Notes: generated by a model not told the origin, from the letters alone. Shown: positions 41,936 through 53,505, counted from the stretch's first letter. The stretch is DNA of 64,000 nt from Lepidurus packardi (GCA_023053545.1 JAKZAN010000003.1:343501-407500); one strand, 5' to 3'. Program-made: numbers and translations.

Positions 41936-41964
41936 GTGCTACTTGGGATGTCCAGGCATCCAAC

Positions 41965-42025
41965 CAAGGAGTCAAAAGTCTCACCAGTCATCGCTACTAC
42001 TTCAACAACGTATATGCGCTGAAAT
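41965..42025 (+). pseudogene. Short R2-like LINE fragment
   Basis: CAACAACGTATATGCGCTGAAAT resembles CAACAACGTCTTTATGCGCTGAAAT of the R2-like element at about 57016. Only about 40 bp align convincingly; it flanks the decayed hAT. Confidence 0.5.
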
Positions 42026-42490
42026 CAGTGCTTCCACTTCTAAAGGTTTTCCTCCAGATTAGAGGTTTTTGACATTTTATTTCTAAATCTAGAGGTTTTC
42101 TGGAGGTTTTAATGAAAAAATAAATAAATCTTTACTGTTTAGGTATAATAATTCAATTCATCAATGTCAGGAATCCACCGAACATAAGCCTAGTTGCGTT
42201 TCCTTTCCGGAACACTGAATGCATGTACTGAGTGGAGCACCAGGTTCGCCTTCTTATGCCCGTGACGTCATACCTATGGGATACCCTAGTATGACTAGAA
42301 ACGACTGACTGCACTCAGTGCAAGAAAGTGGCGAACAAGGTTCCCATGGGAATCGCTATTAGTATTACGAAAGGCTACATTAAAACCGCATGGCAACGCT
42401 GTTTCTGTTTGCAAATAAATTCAGAGTGCTGTGTCTGAGATCGACTTCAATCATTAATTACATGCAATCTAGTCTAAATGTTCGTAAGAA

Positions 42491-44600
42491 ATGCTTAAGT
42501 GGCTTCGTAAAGATGCATCTACAATAGAAGATGGCACTGAACAACAGGGATCTAAAAGAAAACAGCCTGATTGCGATAGCGAACAGCCAGTTGCAGGCCC
42601 AAGCTCAAGAGAAAGTAATACAGAAAGAATACCTGTACATTGTGATCCTGTTGAACTCTGTGATTCTCGTATATTATATTAAAATTTAACTTAGCTTTTT
42701 AAAGCTTACGTTATAATAGATGTAGGTGCGAAACCAGACTCAGACGGCAACGACAAGAAGAGAAAAAAGCTGTCATACACGCAGCAATTTAGAGATGCCT
42801 GGCTCGAAGAGACTTTATTCAAAAGCTGGATAGAAAAACGCTGGAATAGACAGAAGAACGCGAATACACCTTTCTGCAAGTTCTGCAATGATTTTCTCCG
42901 AAATCGGAAGAAGGATTTGAAATGCCATGCTTTAAGACAGACTCATTTGAAAAATGAAGAGAATTTCCGAAAACAGGATCAAGAAAAACAAGTCAAGGAG
43001 ATGCAAAGTTTCATTTCAAAAGGAAGAGAAGAGATAACACTGGGGCTTCGAATCACTGAATTCTTAGTATGCAATAACTTAAGCCTTTCTTTATGCAATC
43101 ATTTTGTGAAATTCTTGAAAAATACCTTTCCGGAAAGCGAAACAGCTCGCAAGTTGGCAATGAGAAAACAGAAGTTTAGTAACATCGTCCGCTTTGGAAA
43201 TTATGAATGTAATATATTTCAAAATATAAACAAGTGCATTTTCTGCGCTTTACAGGAGCGGGAAGGTATGTGAAGGATGAACTGTGTGCCGCATTAAGAA
43301 AAACTCACTTTTCTGTGATAATTGATGAGTCAATAGATGTAGAAATAAAGAGCCAGCTTGGAGTCGTTGTCACTTACTGGTGCTGAAGAGCTCGTTAGAG
43401 GAATTTACAATCACATTTCTCACAGTTCAGCTAGAAGAAGTTTTGCTGCATTCCAAGAGTTTGTGCAAGTGGCCAAACACCAAATTCTTTCTCCACGACA
43501 AACTAGATGGCTTTCATTAGAAGCGTGCAATAAACGCATCCTTGAACAGCGTCATGCCCTGATCCTCTATTCTGAAGCGGAAAAGTTTGAAGATAGCAAA
43601 CAGTCGAACGAAAAGATACTCAGTAATTTGAGACATCCTCTGACGCAGGGTTTTTTACTCTTCGTTGAATGCGCATTGGAAATGTTTAACAACTTTAACA
43701 AAACATTCCAATCTGAAGCGCCCATGATTTTTGAGCTGAAGACACGTGTGTACGATCTCATACGATCGTTCGCAAGGAACTTCATGTCGAATGTCTGTGT
43801 TAGAGGAACTCACCCGCTTGTCATCAATCCGAAAGCGGAAAAGGAGTGGCTTCCACTTCATCAAATATACCTTGGTAATATCTACATTTTCATGTGCCAT
43901 GAGTAATGCGATTAATTATTGGTCTTTTTCAGGGCCTGCCTGTGACAAGTGGTTTAAAGAGCACGGGACCAACCTAACAGAAAGTGAAAAGAACCTTCTT
44001 TTCACTTGCTGCCGAGACTTTTTTATTGAGTCGATTGAGCAAATGAAGTCAAGGTTCAGTTTCTCCGATCCAGTGTTCAAATACATCGAGTTACTGAAGC
44101 CGAACATTGCTCGCGACTGCCGTATGGATTTCACTGAAGGTATATTCAAGCGGTTTTCTGTCATGAATAGCTTTATGGATGAAAATGCCCTCATGATCGA
44201 ATATCGTGAGCATATCAACATTGCATGCGAATGTTTTGGTACCGATGTAACGGAGAATAGTTTTTGTGAAGTGAATCCACTGCACTACTGGCAGGTGGTT
44301 CAAAAACAAGTGTGCAATGGTGAAACGAAGTTTCGCAATCTTTGCAGAGTGATTGGGTACATATTCTCTCTACCGTTCAGCAATGCTGAACGGTAGAGAG
44401 AATGGCGACACATTTTGGCGACACATTCTTGGCGACACATTTTGCTGTAGAGCGAATATTCAGCCAGATGAAATTGGTAAAAAAAATAAGCAACGCAATT
44501 GCTTACACAATATTACGCTTTCAAGTTTGTTCCAGTGTCGCGAATGGTTCAAACTAAATTCTGATCGCGAAACTGGATCAAACTTCCCTCAAGGAATGAT
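42491..44600 (+). pseudogene. hAT transposase remnant with internal deletion
   Basis: An N-terminal part with KRKQPDCDSEQPVAGPSS, an intron (about 42674-42716), then a zinc-finger region FRDAWLEETLFKSWIEKR and CKFCNDFLRNRKKDLKCHALRQTH. The first catalytic block is FSVIIDESIDVEIKSQLG (about 43312-43360). The middle of the core is missing: the sequence jumps to AEELVRGIYNHISHSSARR. It ends with FSLPFSNAER and VERIFSQMKLVKKISNA of the hAT dimerisation region, separated by a palindrome and short repeats (44363-44445). Inactive. Confidence 0.8.
44363..44403. repeat. Near-perfect 41-bp palindrome in the hAT remnant
   Basis: Two 20-nt arms (44363-44382 and 44384-44403) are exact reverse complements around a single A. 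It lies in the FSLPFSNAER coding region and changes its frame. It is followed by three copies of GGCGACACATT (44404-44445). Confidence 0.95.
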
Positions 44601-44689
44601 TGATGCCGTTATGGCTGTAAGTGCCAATAAATCCGTTGATGATCATTCTCGTATTTGTAGTCAATAATCAGTCCTAATTGAAGTCTAAT

Positions 44690-45030
44690 GTATGTTTACG
44701 ATGTACCTTATGTTGTAATCCAGTCAATCCAGTTGGATCTCATTTATTGCCTTGAAAAATGTGTATTCTGCAGCTACGTCAGCAGTTTCTGTTCAATCAA
44801 CCCAGTTTAATCTCGTTTTTGTATAATTGCCTTATGCAGCCATGGAATGTCAAAGACCTTAATTGGGACAACCTATTTGAATCTCACTTCATGTTCGTTC
44901 CTTATGTTCCATCCTGCGTTATGTTCCTTGTGCAATTGATCTATCGAATGTTTTTGTTCAATGACCCAATTGAATCCCACTTCATTTACTTTCAAGTCTG
45001 CCCAATTATCTGTGATCAACACTAGGGTCA
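44690..45030. repeat. Degenerate tandem repeat
   Basis: Four diverged blocks related to CAACCCAGTTTAATCTC (near 44725, 44800, 44868 and 44965), some with CACTTCATGTTCGTTCC or similar after them. Origin unknown; perhaps the subterminal part of an element. Confidence 0.5.
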
Positions 45031-45356
45031 GTTTACATTGTGGTCGCCGTAATTCGAGAATGACCAAATTCAAAATACAAATATAAATATCACGGTGTTC
45101 TTTTTTGCTTGGTTTTTAGTAATAAAACTGCCCCAAACTTGTTCGAATAAGATGCGAGCAGCGTTCGCTATCAACTTCCATTATGTTTTCCGAGGATTGA
45201 GCAATACAAATACGCTGATTATAGGTTGGAACTATTTTGGCGAAATTAGTACGTTTTCAAATTGTGCGCCAAACAGTTTCCTGAATGCAACACATTATCA
45301 GACGGGATCCTGTGCGAAACCACAGGATCGCCTTGCACTCATCCTGTTCATACGCA
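45031..45356. other. Spacer with short hairpins
   Basis: No gene seen. At 45305-45330, GATCCTGTG CGAAAC CACAGGATC forms a 9-bp hairpin, and ATCCTGT...ACAGGAT repeats it at 45341-45362, directly before the inverted repeat that borders the KDZ region. Confidence 0.5.
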
Positions 45357-45461
45357 CAGGATTATATACCCACAAGTTTCGCTTCAGCGCGGGATCACTG
45401 ACTTTGTTTTGTTTACGTTTCACGTGACTTTGTTTTGCTTACGTACGTAAAATTTTTTGTC

Positions 45462-46990
45462 ATGGGTAAAACAAAGAAAAACGAAGCAGCGGTAAAGGCA
45501 GTTCTTTTAAGAGCAAAGGAGCGGCAAGAAGAGTTCGAAAGACAAAAAAAAAGAGGCCAGGAGGATTAAAGAACGCGAACGCTATAGAAAAAAGCAAGTG
45601 TTTCTTCATGCGTCCCTTACTACCACTACGGGAATGTTACATTCTCGCACCAAACCTCGTCAAAAGGTGGGTAATCATTCTCGTGCGAAGCGAACGAATG
45701 GCCATGCTCCGGATGTACAGGAAACGCTCATGGATTCTCAAGAAAGTAAGACGTAATTTCAGCTTGGAACTGTGTAACGCAAACTGATCAAAATTATAAT
45801 TCTTTCTGTAATTTAGACCCGAAGAACGATTCCGGAGACAACAGGAGCACAAGGCAAACATTTACTAGCAATGTGAACCGTACGTCAACTCGCCCAGCCG
45901 AAAGTTGGCGTGAAAGGCGCGATAGACTAGCAGCTGGTTGGGAAACCGTCCGACCCACAATTTTTACCGGCATCATAAAAAAGGGTCGCCCGCCCTGCGC
46001 TCGAAGCAAATTTGCCTCAACTGTAAAAAGTCTCCAAGTGTCCTCCGGTAAGTAATGTCTTTCTCCCTAAATCACTTAATAAACTTTGACTTTAGATGCA
46101 GTGACGGATGCGGCGCTTTATGTATCGAATGTGACGCCCTGAAACATACTTTCTTGGCGACACATTTGCGCCATACTTGGGTGTGTGGCTATCTAATGCC
46201 CCTCCAGCCCTGTCAAGTGCTTAAAGCAGAAAGCGATGGTTCTTATGGCATTTCCACTGAAAGTATGTTGTAACTTACGATATTATTTCAGTCGTTTACA
46301 TTTGTTGCATTTCTTGTCTTTTTCCAGGTCGAGCAATTCCAATCGACATGGCTCGAGTTTGTAAACATTGTGGCTCTGAGGAAGTCGAAGATGTAATCGA
46401 TCTCCCTTGTGTATACGTGTGTAATCGAGGTATCTACTAGTACTGCTTCTCTTTTATTTCGCTAACCGTTTATTTTTAGGTCGGCATGATACCTTCCTTC
46501 CTGGACTGAAATGTAAGAGCTGCAGTTCGATGTCCAAAGTGGAATGGGACAGTCTGATATTTTCAGATTATTTTTTAGCGTCGTCGTATTTTTACAAAGG
46601 TATCCTACGACGCTACCCATTAGTGAAACCTAATTGTGGGGCTTTCCTTAGGGTGCACCGTTTACAGCGTGGAATTGCTCCGTGACTTCCACTATTCAAA
46701 AATGGAAAATCCGGGATTTTCAGCGAAAGCCCTTCTGTCCACTCTGGAACGCAAGTCGAAAGACTTGAATGCATCTGTAAGTATCCTTTATTGTGCTCTA
46801 AAAAGATTGTGCTTGTCACAAGCTCATTCAAATACACCATAGGTCACGCAAATTTGCCCGACATTGTTTAGAGATGCCTATCAGGAGTGGAGGCGTTGTA
46901 AGTTCGGATTGTTAAGCCTTATTGCAATAATGGAAACGTCTCCGACAAGTGATGAAGACTGTGAAGCTCCTTGGACTTTACTCCAGTGCC
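45462..46990 (+). pseudogene. KDZ transposase, N-terminal half, six or more exons
   Basis: Basic N-terminus (MGKTKKNEAAVKAVLLRAKE), then NRTSTRPAESWRERRDRLAAG, the Cys cluster CLNCKKSPSVLRCSDGCGAL and CIECDALKHTFLATHLRHTW (46020-46180), VCKHCGSEEVEDVIDLPCVY, FLPGLKCKSCSSM, YFLASSYFYKGCTVYSVELL, NPGFSAKALLSTLERKS and QICPTLFRDAYQEWRRCKFG, up to LLQCPSCWE. This order is that of KDZ transposases with their CxC zinc cluster. Introns (for example 46269-46328, 46431-46480, 46602-46651) are GT/AG and 50-70 nt. Frameshifts lie in the A run near 45545 and near 46008. The catalytic half is absent, cut by gypsy gag sequence near 47000. Confidence 0.8.
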
Positions 46991-46999
46991 CTTCATGCT

Positions 47000-47560
47000 G
47001 GGAGACGTGCCATGTAGTCCACGTTGTAGACGTGCCATGTAGTCCACGTCCACTGGAATCGAAAAACTGGAAGCAGATATCTCTCTCCGAGATTTCAGAA
47101 CATGGCGTGACAAATGGGAAGACTTCTGTAAGCTGTACCGGGTATCATCATATCCAGTGGATGAACAACGTTCGGCACATCGGACGACATTCGCGACCCA
47201 AATGCACCAGGTTGTCCAGATGGTTCTAGACATCAAACCAGAAGAAGACTACGAACCAAGCCAAATTCTGGACAAAATCGGCGAGTACCTCAGAAGCAAA
47301 AGAAGCGTTGCACTCGACAGAGTTTGAGGAATGCCGTCAAGCCGCCGACGAAACGTTTGATGAATACTATATTCGCTTACGAAGGGTGGCAGGATGCGCA
47401 GAACTGTGTGAAGCGTGTTGGGATACAAGAATGACTACAAGAGTCATGTCTGGAATTCATGACCAGGAGACGAGGAAAAAGCTGCTTGCCATCACACCAT
47501 TCCCAGAGTTACAGAAAGGACTTCTGGGCTTTTTCAGTTACTCGCATTTTGAATCTGAAT
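47000..47560 (+). pseudogene. Ty3/gypsy gag fragment
   Basis: DFRTWRDKWEDFCKLYRV, PEEDYEPSQILDKIGEYLRS, FEECRQAADETFDEYYIRLR and RMTTRVMSGIHDQETRKKLL form a gypsy gag (retrotransposon gag domain). It joins KDZ coding sequence at its left edge with a short duplication of GACGTGCCATGTAGTCCACG (about 47006 and 47031). Frameshift near 47325. Confidence 0.75.
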
Positions 47561-47621
47561 TTCCGGAGGGAGCAGTTCGTAGATCTTGAGTGTATTCTAC
47601 GGCTTCTCAGTGCTGCAACTC

Positions 47622-47888
47622 TGATGTCACACTATGTCCGAGTCGGGCATCCAATCTGTATGGCTATGACGTCCCATAGACGTCACGATGTTGCCCCTCG
47701 ACGCCACTCATATTCATCACTATATATGCAAGGTAGCATGTTGCTATAGTAACGGAGTGACTCTTCATTCCATAACAAAAACAGTGTCGTTTTGGTTTCT
47801 CTTATTAGCCCACTCCCTACCGTTTAGCTTGTAAAATAAACAAGTATCGAATTCATAAACGATTTATGATTTTACGAGCTATTTCATA
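47622..47888 (+). repeat. Probable LTR of the gypsy fragment
   Basis: Starts TGATGTCACACTATGTCCG and includes AATAAAC at about 47836. It lies just after the gag remnant, so most of the internal element is deleted. Borders approximate; no TATA box assigned beyond CACTATATATGC at about 47718. Confidence 0.45.
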
Positions 47889-47940
47889 GAAACGAAAATG
47901 GAGACGAAGTGGAGGCAGAATCGACGCTGTCCTCATTGCA

Positions 47941-50900
47941 ATGTGGAACAGAATTACATGCGTAAACAGTGCAGCGCGTGGAGAGCAAACACGTTTTAGG
48001 GACCAAATGGACCAAAAAAGATCCGACAACATGCGACAACATTACCTAAAAGCGAAGTTGCAATCTCAGAAGTGGGACAATGCTTATGCCAAAAAGAAGA
48101 TAGTTCAGAGAATGGTAAGCAAAATATAATTAGCACAACAAATTTTAGTTGCTCAAAACTTCTGTATATAGTTGGCAGAGTTGGAAGGTTCAGGCAACGC
48201 TTGTGTCCTTCTTGTGATAGGGAAAGAACCAAGCTACCGGTTCACGTACCTCACATGTAATGACAATGCACAGCTTATTTAAAGAAAAACAAGATTCGGG
48301 AAATAGTAACTTCGCTGCAGAGATAAGCACAATGTGTAATAACTTGAGGGATGAGTACGTCTCAAGAATAAAGAAGTAATGTTTTTGTCTTACAATATCG
48401 ATCTTCACAATAATAATTCAGCCTGTAATTATAGAGGTGAACTTCCCAATAAATGGGTGGAATGTGAAAATGCAATGAATCTGGAAGAGATCGATGGCTT
48501 CCACAACTCCGTTCCAACAACCCAAGTGAGTCGACCAAAGTTAAGTAATTTTTAGAAGCGATTGTTTACAGTTTACCCCAGGAGAGCCTTGTGGAATCGA
48601 TAAGGGAACCACATGACAAAGAGGCTGCTGCATCTGCTGCTGTTATGATAACTCAAGAAAACCCTGCAGCTGTTATGGTCACACCAAAAAACGCTGCATT
48701 AAAGGACACGATTTTACAGAATGTATGGTGTGCTACTTTGGACCGGGCAATAAGCACACGTTCGGAGCCCACTGAAGTAATTCGATAAAAGTAAACGTAC
48801 CGTTACATCCGTCGTGTGATTGTATACTTAGGTAACCTCTGGGCTGTTACAAGCCAATTCATTAGGGAAGAATATTCCTGTTGTCTCTTTTAAACCTAGA
48901 AATGTCGCTGCCCGCGGAGCACCGAAAAGAAGCGGAACAGGTGACTGGGTTCTTATCATATATATTGTATTGTTGATTGGTTCTTTTTATAGGAAACCTG
49001 AAGCAAAAATGCGACGATGGCAACAAAAAGGAAAGTGATTTTATCGCTTTAGACCAGTGGTCTTCAACGTGGGCGCTACCGCCCACTTGTGGGCGTTTTG
49101 AATTTTTCGGTGGGCGATTAGCATGTGGTGGGCGGTAGGGGGGCGCTGGGCATAAAATGCCCGGCGAATGATTTACCAATTTTACTTGAAAGGTAAACTA
49201 CAGAGTACTTGTTTTCTCTTCAAGATTCAGTACCATTTTATTACCTAAAGCTTTAAAAGCACTACAGATTTCAGTGTATGGGGGGGGGGGGGGGTGGATT
49301 TTCCCTAAACAGGAACAAGAACATCATCTTTGCGCTCGGATTTATACTTCTCGAAGGGGAAAAGTTTAAGCAAAGGGAGAGCTTTCCAGGGCGCCTTCCT
49401 TTTCAAGCGAAGTATACGAAACTACTCCACACGACCGCACGACCGGCTGCTTAGTTTTTTTTTTCCAGAATTCTTCCCCCTTTGCTAGTTTTTTTTAAGA
49501 GGAAAGAGAAGTTTGGATTTGCTGAAAGGAAGAGTTCGCAAGTAAATACAGTCGCTTCTGATCTGCCCTTTCGAGCACATGTTCTTCCATTCGTGATCTC
49601 TTTTTATTAGGCTCTATTTTATCTGGTGGAAACATGCCACCTAAGAAGGTCAAAACACGCCAATACTCACAAGATTATTTGGCATATGGTTTTATTGAGT
49701 CACCTGGCGACAAACGCCTCCCATTGTGTCGGTTGTGTAACAAATCATTTTCTAACGAAGCCATCACGGCTGAAAGAACATTTTAATGTGATTCACTCGG
49801 ATATGAAGGAAAAATCGCTTGATTTTTTTAAAGAGCTGCGGGAGAAATTTCTAAACCGTACCACCGTTACATCCCTCTTTCAGAAGAAAAATGTGTTGGC
49901 TAAAGATGGGCTTATCGCTTCTTATAAAATTGCCGAGCTTATTAGCAAGTGTGGTAAACCCCACACTATTGGCGAAAAGCTAATCCGGCCAGTTCTGCAG
50001 GAGGTCATTACTACAGTCATGCGTCAAAACCCTGCTGACTTTCTCAACGCGATACCTCTGAGTGCAACCTCCATGCAAAGGCGTATCGATGAGATGGCTA
50101 ATGACGTGAAATTTCAACTTGCCACAAAGCCTAAAGCCAGGAAATTTTCGATACAGCTAGATGAGACAACGCTGGCTGATAATTCTTCCTTACTGATGGC
50201 ATACGTGAGATATTTTGACGATAATTGCGCTTTGCAAGAAATAATGCTTTTTGCTGAGAAATTGGTCACTGATACAAAAGGCGAATCGGTATTTGCTGCA
50301 CTGAAACTGTATTTCGAAAAAAACGAAATACCATTGAAGAACATCATTGCATGCGCAACTGATGGAGCCCCTTCTATGATTGGGCGTTATAAAGGCTTGG
50401 TCGCCTTTTTGAAAGAAGAAGTGCCAAGCATCTTCTCAATTCATTGCGTGGTCCATATGCAACACCTTGTGGCTAAGCAACTTAGTCCTTAGCTTCATGC
50501 CTCTCTAAACGTCATTGTTACTGCCATTAACCGGATTAAATCAAATGCGAAAAAGGACAGGATTTTTCGTCAACTCTGTGACGCAAACGACGAAGAATTT
50601 ACCCGCTTACTTTTGCACATCGAGGTGCACTGGCTTTCCAAAGGCATTTGCCTTACCCGCTTTGTTGCCTTGTACAAAACGGTTATAGAATTCTTTACTG
50701 AAACCGGCGAGATTCGTTTCTGTAATGATCTGGAAAAGGTTAAGAAAGACGCAATTTATTTGGCTGGCCTCTATAGGAAATTTAATGAGGTTAGTTTGCA
50801 ACTTCAGGGAAAGTGCGTCACTCTTGATAGACTGCAAGCGTTCTATCGCGGCGTTCACTGACAAACTAGATTTGTTTCGTCAAAACATTCTGAGGAATGA

Positions 50901-52500
50901 ATTTTACCAATTTCTCGAACTTTTCTCAATTTCTGAAGAGCTTGAATTGTCCGATATCGAAAAATTTGGAAAACATCTCAGTGCTTTAAAGTTAGATACG
51001 CTCAATCGTTTCCGTGATCTACTGGACATGAAGGTAGCGCGGTGGATGGTCAACCCCTTCCTTTCTACCGCAGACAATGCAGAAATGGCTCATCAAGAGG
51101 AACTAGTGGAATTGCGAAATGACCCAGAAGCACGACTCTATTTTGACCAGGGAGGATACACGAAGCTGTGGCAGATAAAAGAAATTATACTTCGTTACCC
51201 GACTTTATGGAAAGAAATGGAATTGCCACTTCTGGCGTTTCCTACGTCCTATTTAGTCGAAACAGGCTTCAGCGCTGTGCTGAACTTGCTAACCAAGCAA
51301 AGAAATCGCTTAGATATAGTTGAGAGAGGAGATCTTCGTCTCTTTCTCACTAATATGAAGCCAGATATAGAAGCTATAGTCGCCAAACACCAGTGCCAGG
51401 GCTCCCACTAACTACGTATTCATTTCTTGCGTTAAGTCACGTAAAAAAACTTTCAGAAACCTTATGTGCAACCTATCTGCCATGTAAAACAAACTACATT
51501 AGTAACGAGCCATGGAAGTTTTCTCTGTGTTTTATGTACTCGGATTGAATTCGAAGTTCATCGAAATGGTTGTATTAAGAAAAAAAAGTCATTTGATATT
51601 CTGGAATATAAAAATATAAGATTACTAAAAAAATTAATAATGATGTTATATTTAAAAAGCTTATGTATATGGTAAATTGACGTAATTTTAGTCATAATAT
51701 TTTATCTTCGTAAAAATAGTCACAGGGGGGCGCTGGAAGGTTTTGACTATGGAAAATTTGGCAAAAGTGGGCGGCGGCCCAAACAGGTTGAAGACCACTG
51801 CTTTAGACCGTCAAGTATGTAGATACGTTTATTAGGTTTCATATCCTGGGATGATATTTCGTAGCCCTTACCGTATAAATGTATTGCTTGATTGTAGAAA
51901 AAACATGTGGAACTTCCCCGTGGACCCTCAAAGATGAAGGAGAAAAAGCCAGAGGAAGCTATTGTTGGATATCAGGGAAAAACTTACTCCAGAATAACTG
52001 CTTTTGTGTGTATGTGTATTCTGAATTCCTATTTATACACTTTATTACAGGGAAGAGAACTAAAGTAGATCCACCTCCAGTTTACCAAGAAGGAAACTCA
52101 AATTCCACAGTAAGTATATCCAATTAAAAACATACAGGTTGCAAGAATACATTTTTTCTTTAGGTGATTGGTCATTCCACTTTGGCACAGATCACGTTAG
52201 AAGACGAGGTACAAGAGTAAACGTTAATTTGCGACTGTTTTCCGATTCACTTAGCGCTTTATTCATTTCAGGGAACTGTTGAACAGGAAGTGGAGCACGT
52301 GTTTACTCTACATATGGAAATTCCAGAAGACAACATATTTTGTCCAGAGGTAACGACAAAATTATCGTTATGATTTATGTAGCAACCGAACAGATTTTAG
52401 CGATTCAGTTGACAGATTTCTTGATTAATAGGTGGTGTAGCATTAAGAAGTGGAAGACGATGAAGGGGATGATGTTCACGTAATACTGGAGGCCGCGTGA
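47941..52500 (+). CDS. Unrecognised multi-exon gene, interrupted by hAT-1
   Basis: A chain of exons with GT/AG joins stays in one frame: MRQHYLKAKLQSQKWDNAYA (47941-48114), LAELEGSGNACVLLVIGKEP (48172 on), RDEYVSRIKKGELPNKWVE (to 48525), SLVESIREPHDKEAAASA (48582 on), VTSGLLQANSLGKNIPVVSF, QKCDDGNKKESDFIALDRQ, KKHVELPRGPSKMKEKKPEE, KRTKVDPPPVYQEGNSNST, VIGHSTLAQITLEDE and EVEHVFTLHMEIPEDNIFCP. One 1-nt frameshift near 48275. hAT-1 sits inside the exon encoding FIALDRQ. The last exon is unclear (an acidic EDDEGDDVHVILEA lies near 52455-52500). I know no family for it. It may be a second KDZ gene or a captured gene; AATAAA at 52604 fits its 3' end. Confidence 0.5.
49280..49294. repeat. G homopolymer
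   Basis: About 15 consecutive G in the 5' leader of hAT-1. Such runs are error-prone in sequencing, so the length is uncertain. Confidence 0.9.
49634..51411 (+). pseudogene. hAT-1 transposase (ZBED5/SCAND3-like), broken
   Basis: ATG at 49634, PPKKVKTRQYSQDYLAYGF, then a BED-type finger (LCRLCNKSF...HFNVIHSD) with a frameshift near 49765. Core: FSIQLDETTLADNSSLLMAY (first D), IACATDGAPSMIGRYKGLVA (second D), HCVVHMQHLVAKQL, VHWLSKGICLTRF, and a hAT dimerisation end FPTSYLVETGFSAVLNLLTK. A TAG at 50490-50492 and a frameshift near 50855 also break it. Usual family length is about 600 residues, matching this span. Confidence 0.9.
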
Positions 52501-53497
52501 ACACCCAGCCAATCAGTATGAGAAATCAAACAATCTAATCAAGATCTGTGTTTCTGCCAGTTACCTGATTTCTGTACTGCCATCATAATGTGCAAAACTG
52601 CCAAAAATAAAAGAACTTCATTTTCTACACGCTGGGGTTTGCTTCCAGGAAGATTCCCACATCGTTCCATCCGCTGTCATCTGTAGGTTCGTCGTCTTCG
52701 TGCTCTTTCAACGATTGCTGGCTCTTCGCGAATCCTCTCGATTTTTGTAAAGGTCATTTCCTTCACAACGTCATATTCCAATTTAGAAAACTCGAAATGA
52801 TCAAACGCATTGTCTTAAACTTCAGAAAGGTCTTAAGATTGTCATAATTTTAAGTAAACACCCCGAAGTGAATTATTTAACTTTTCTACCAAAATTAGTG
52901 CGATTTCATAATTACGTCCATAAAGAGAGTTAGGAATGATCTTTAAATATTATTTAAGCCATGCACAAAAATAACCACAACATTTTTTAGCGATTAGAAA
53001 TCGCTGTATATTTATGCTGTATATTTACAAAATACAAATTGAATTGCTGCGTAGAAAAGGACATCTTTACCGAACAATTATTAAGATACTAATCTGTGAC
53101 ATTTGTGAGAAAAGTTACACCACTATGGAATAAAATAAGCCACAAATTGCTCATTATTACGTTTACTTTCCCTTAAATTTCTCGCTTTCTGTTCTGACAC
53201 AGGCAACAGCGGGGCAACTGGCAAAATTAATTCTGACACATTAATGGGCACCTTTATATAGTATCCCTATCAACCAGAATCTTACAAGTAAACAACCCAA
53301 GTCAACAAGTAAGGCGAATTTAAAAAAAAAAAAAAATTGCCCCAACACAGTGTAAAAATTCTTTCACATAGTACCATAGAAGGGTTGAAAGTGACCTTTT
53401 TGTTTATTTCATTAGCGTTTTTAAATTTAAGGTTCAATAACTTAAAAAAATTTGCAGCTAAAAAGAGGTTTAACCTACCCCGTTGTGCTGGCCGATG
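52501..53497. other. Spacer; one weak minus-strand exon candidate
   Basis: On the minus strand, 52750-52626 reads FAKSQQSLKEHEDDEPTDDS and a stop at 52628-52626, which could be a last exon, but no upstream exon was found. The rest (52800-53497) is AT-rich without recognisable content. Confidence 0.3.
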
Positions 53498-53505
53498 ACC
53501 TATAC

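Larger units (their letters stand above)
13654..41964 (+). mobile_element. Outer TNP2/DUF4806 transposon, interrupted by CMC-2
   Basis: Inverted ends: TTGGATGCC plus CCCAAGTAGCACA at 13654-13679, and their complements TGTGCTACTTGGG plus GGCATCCAA at 41936-41964. Both ends are followed inwards by ACGTCG-rich subterminal sequence sharing TTGACAATTGGATGT. Between them lie a TNP2-like transposase gene (14904-15701 and 37947-39148) and a DUF4806 gene (39919-41335) on the same strand. Without the 22.2-kb CMC-2 insertion it would be about 6.1 kb. No clear target duplication was found, and the exact outermost base is uncertain. Confidence 0.6.
42026..44700 (+). mobile_element. Decayed hAT element (hAT-3)
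   Basis: Left end CAGTGCTTCCACTTCTAAAGG resembles a hAT terminus and begins exactly where the R2-like match stops. The transposase remnant lies at 42491-44600. I could not find the right terminus or an 8-bp duplication, so the right border is approximate. Confidence 0.55.
49055..51800 (+). mobile_element. hAT-1: hAT element with 8-bp target duplication
   Basis: Ends CAGTGGTCTTCAACGTGGGCG (49055) and, reading inward from the right, CAGTGGTCTTCAACCTGTTT (51800). Flanked by CTTTAGAC at 49047-49054 and 51801-51808. 2746 bp. Both ends are followed by GTGGGCG-rich subterminal sequence. It is inserted in an exon of the unrecognised gene. Confidence 0.95.

Noticed and set aside
44404-46175. 17-bp identity TTCTTGGCGACACATTT between the hAT-3 repeats (44420s) and the KDZ exon (46150s)
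   Set aside because: One short match, no longer homology around it; could be chance in 64 kb.
49280-49294. G-quadruplex or regulatory reading of the G run
   Set aside because: Simple homopolymer, probably unstable; no other G tracts around it.
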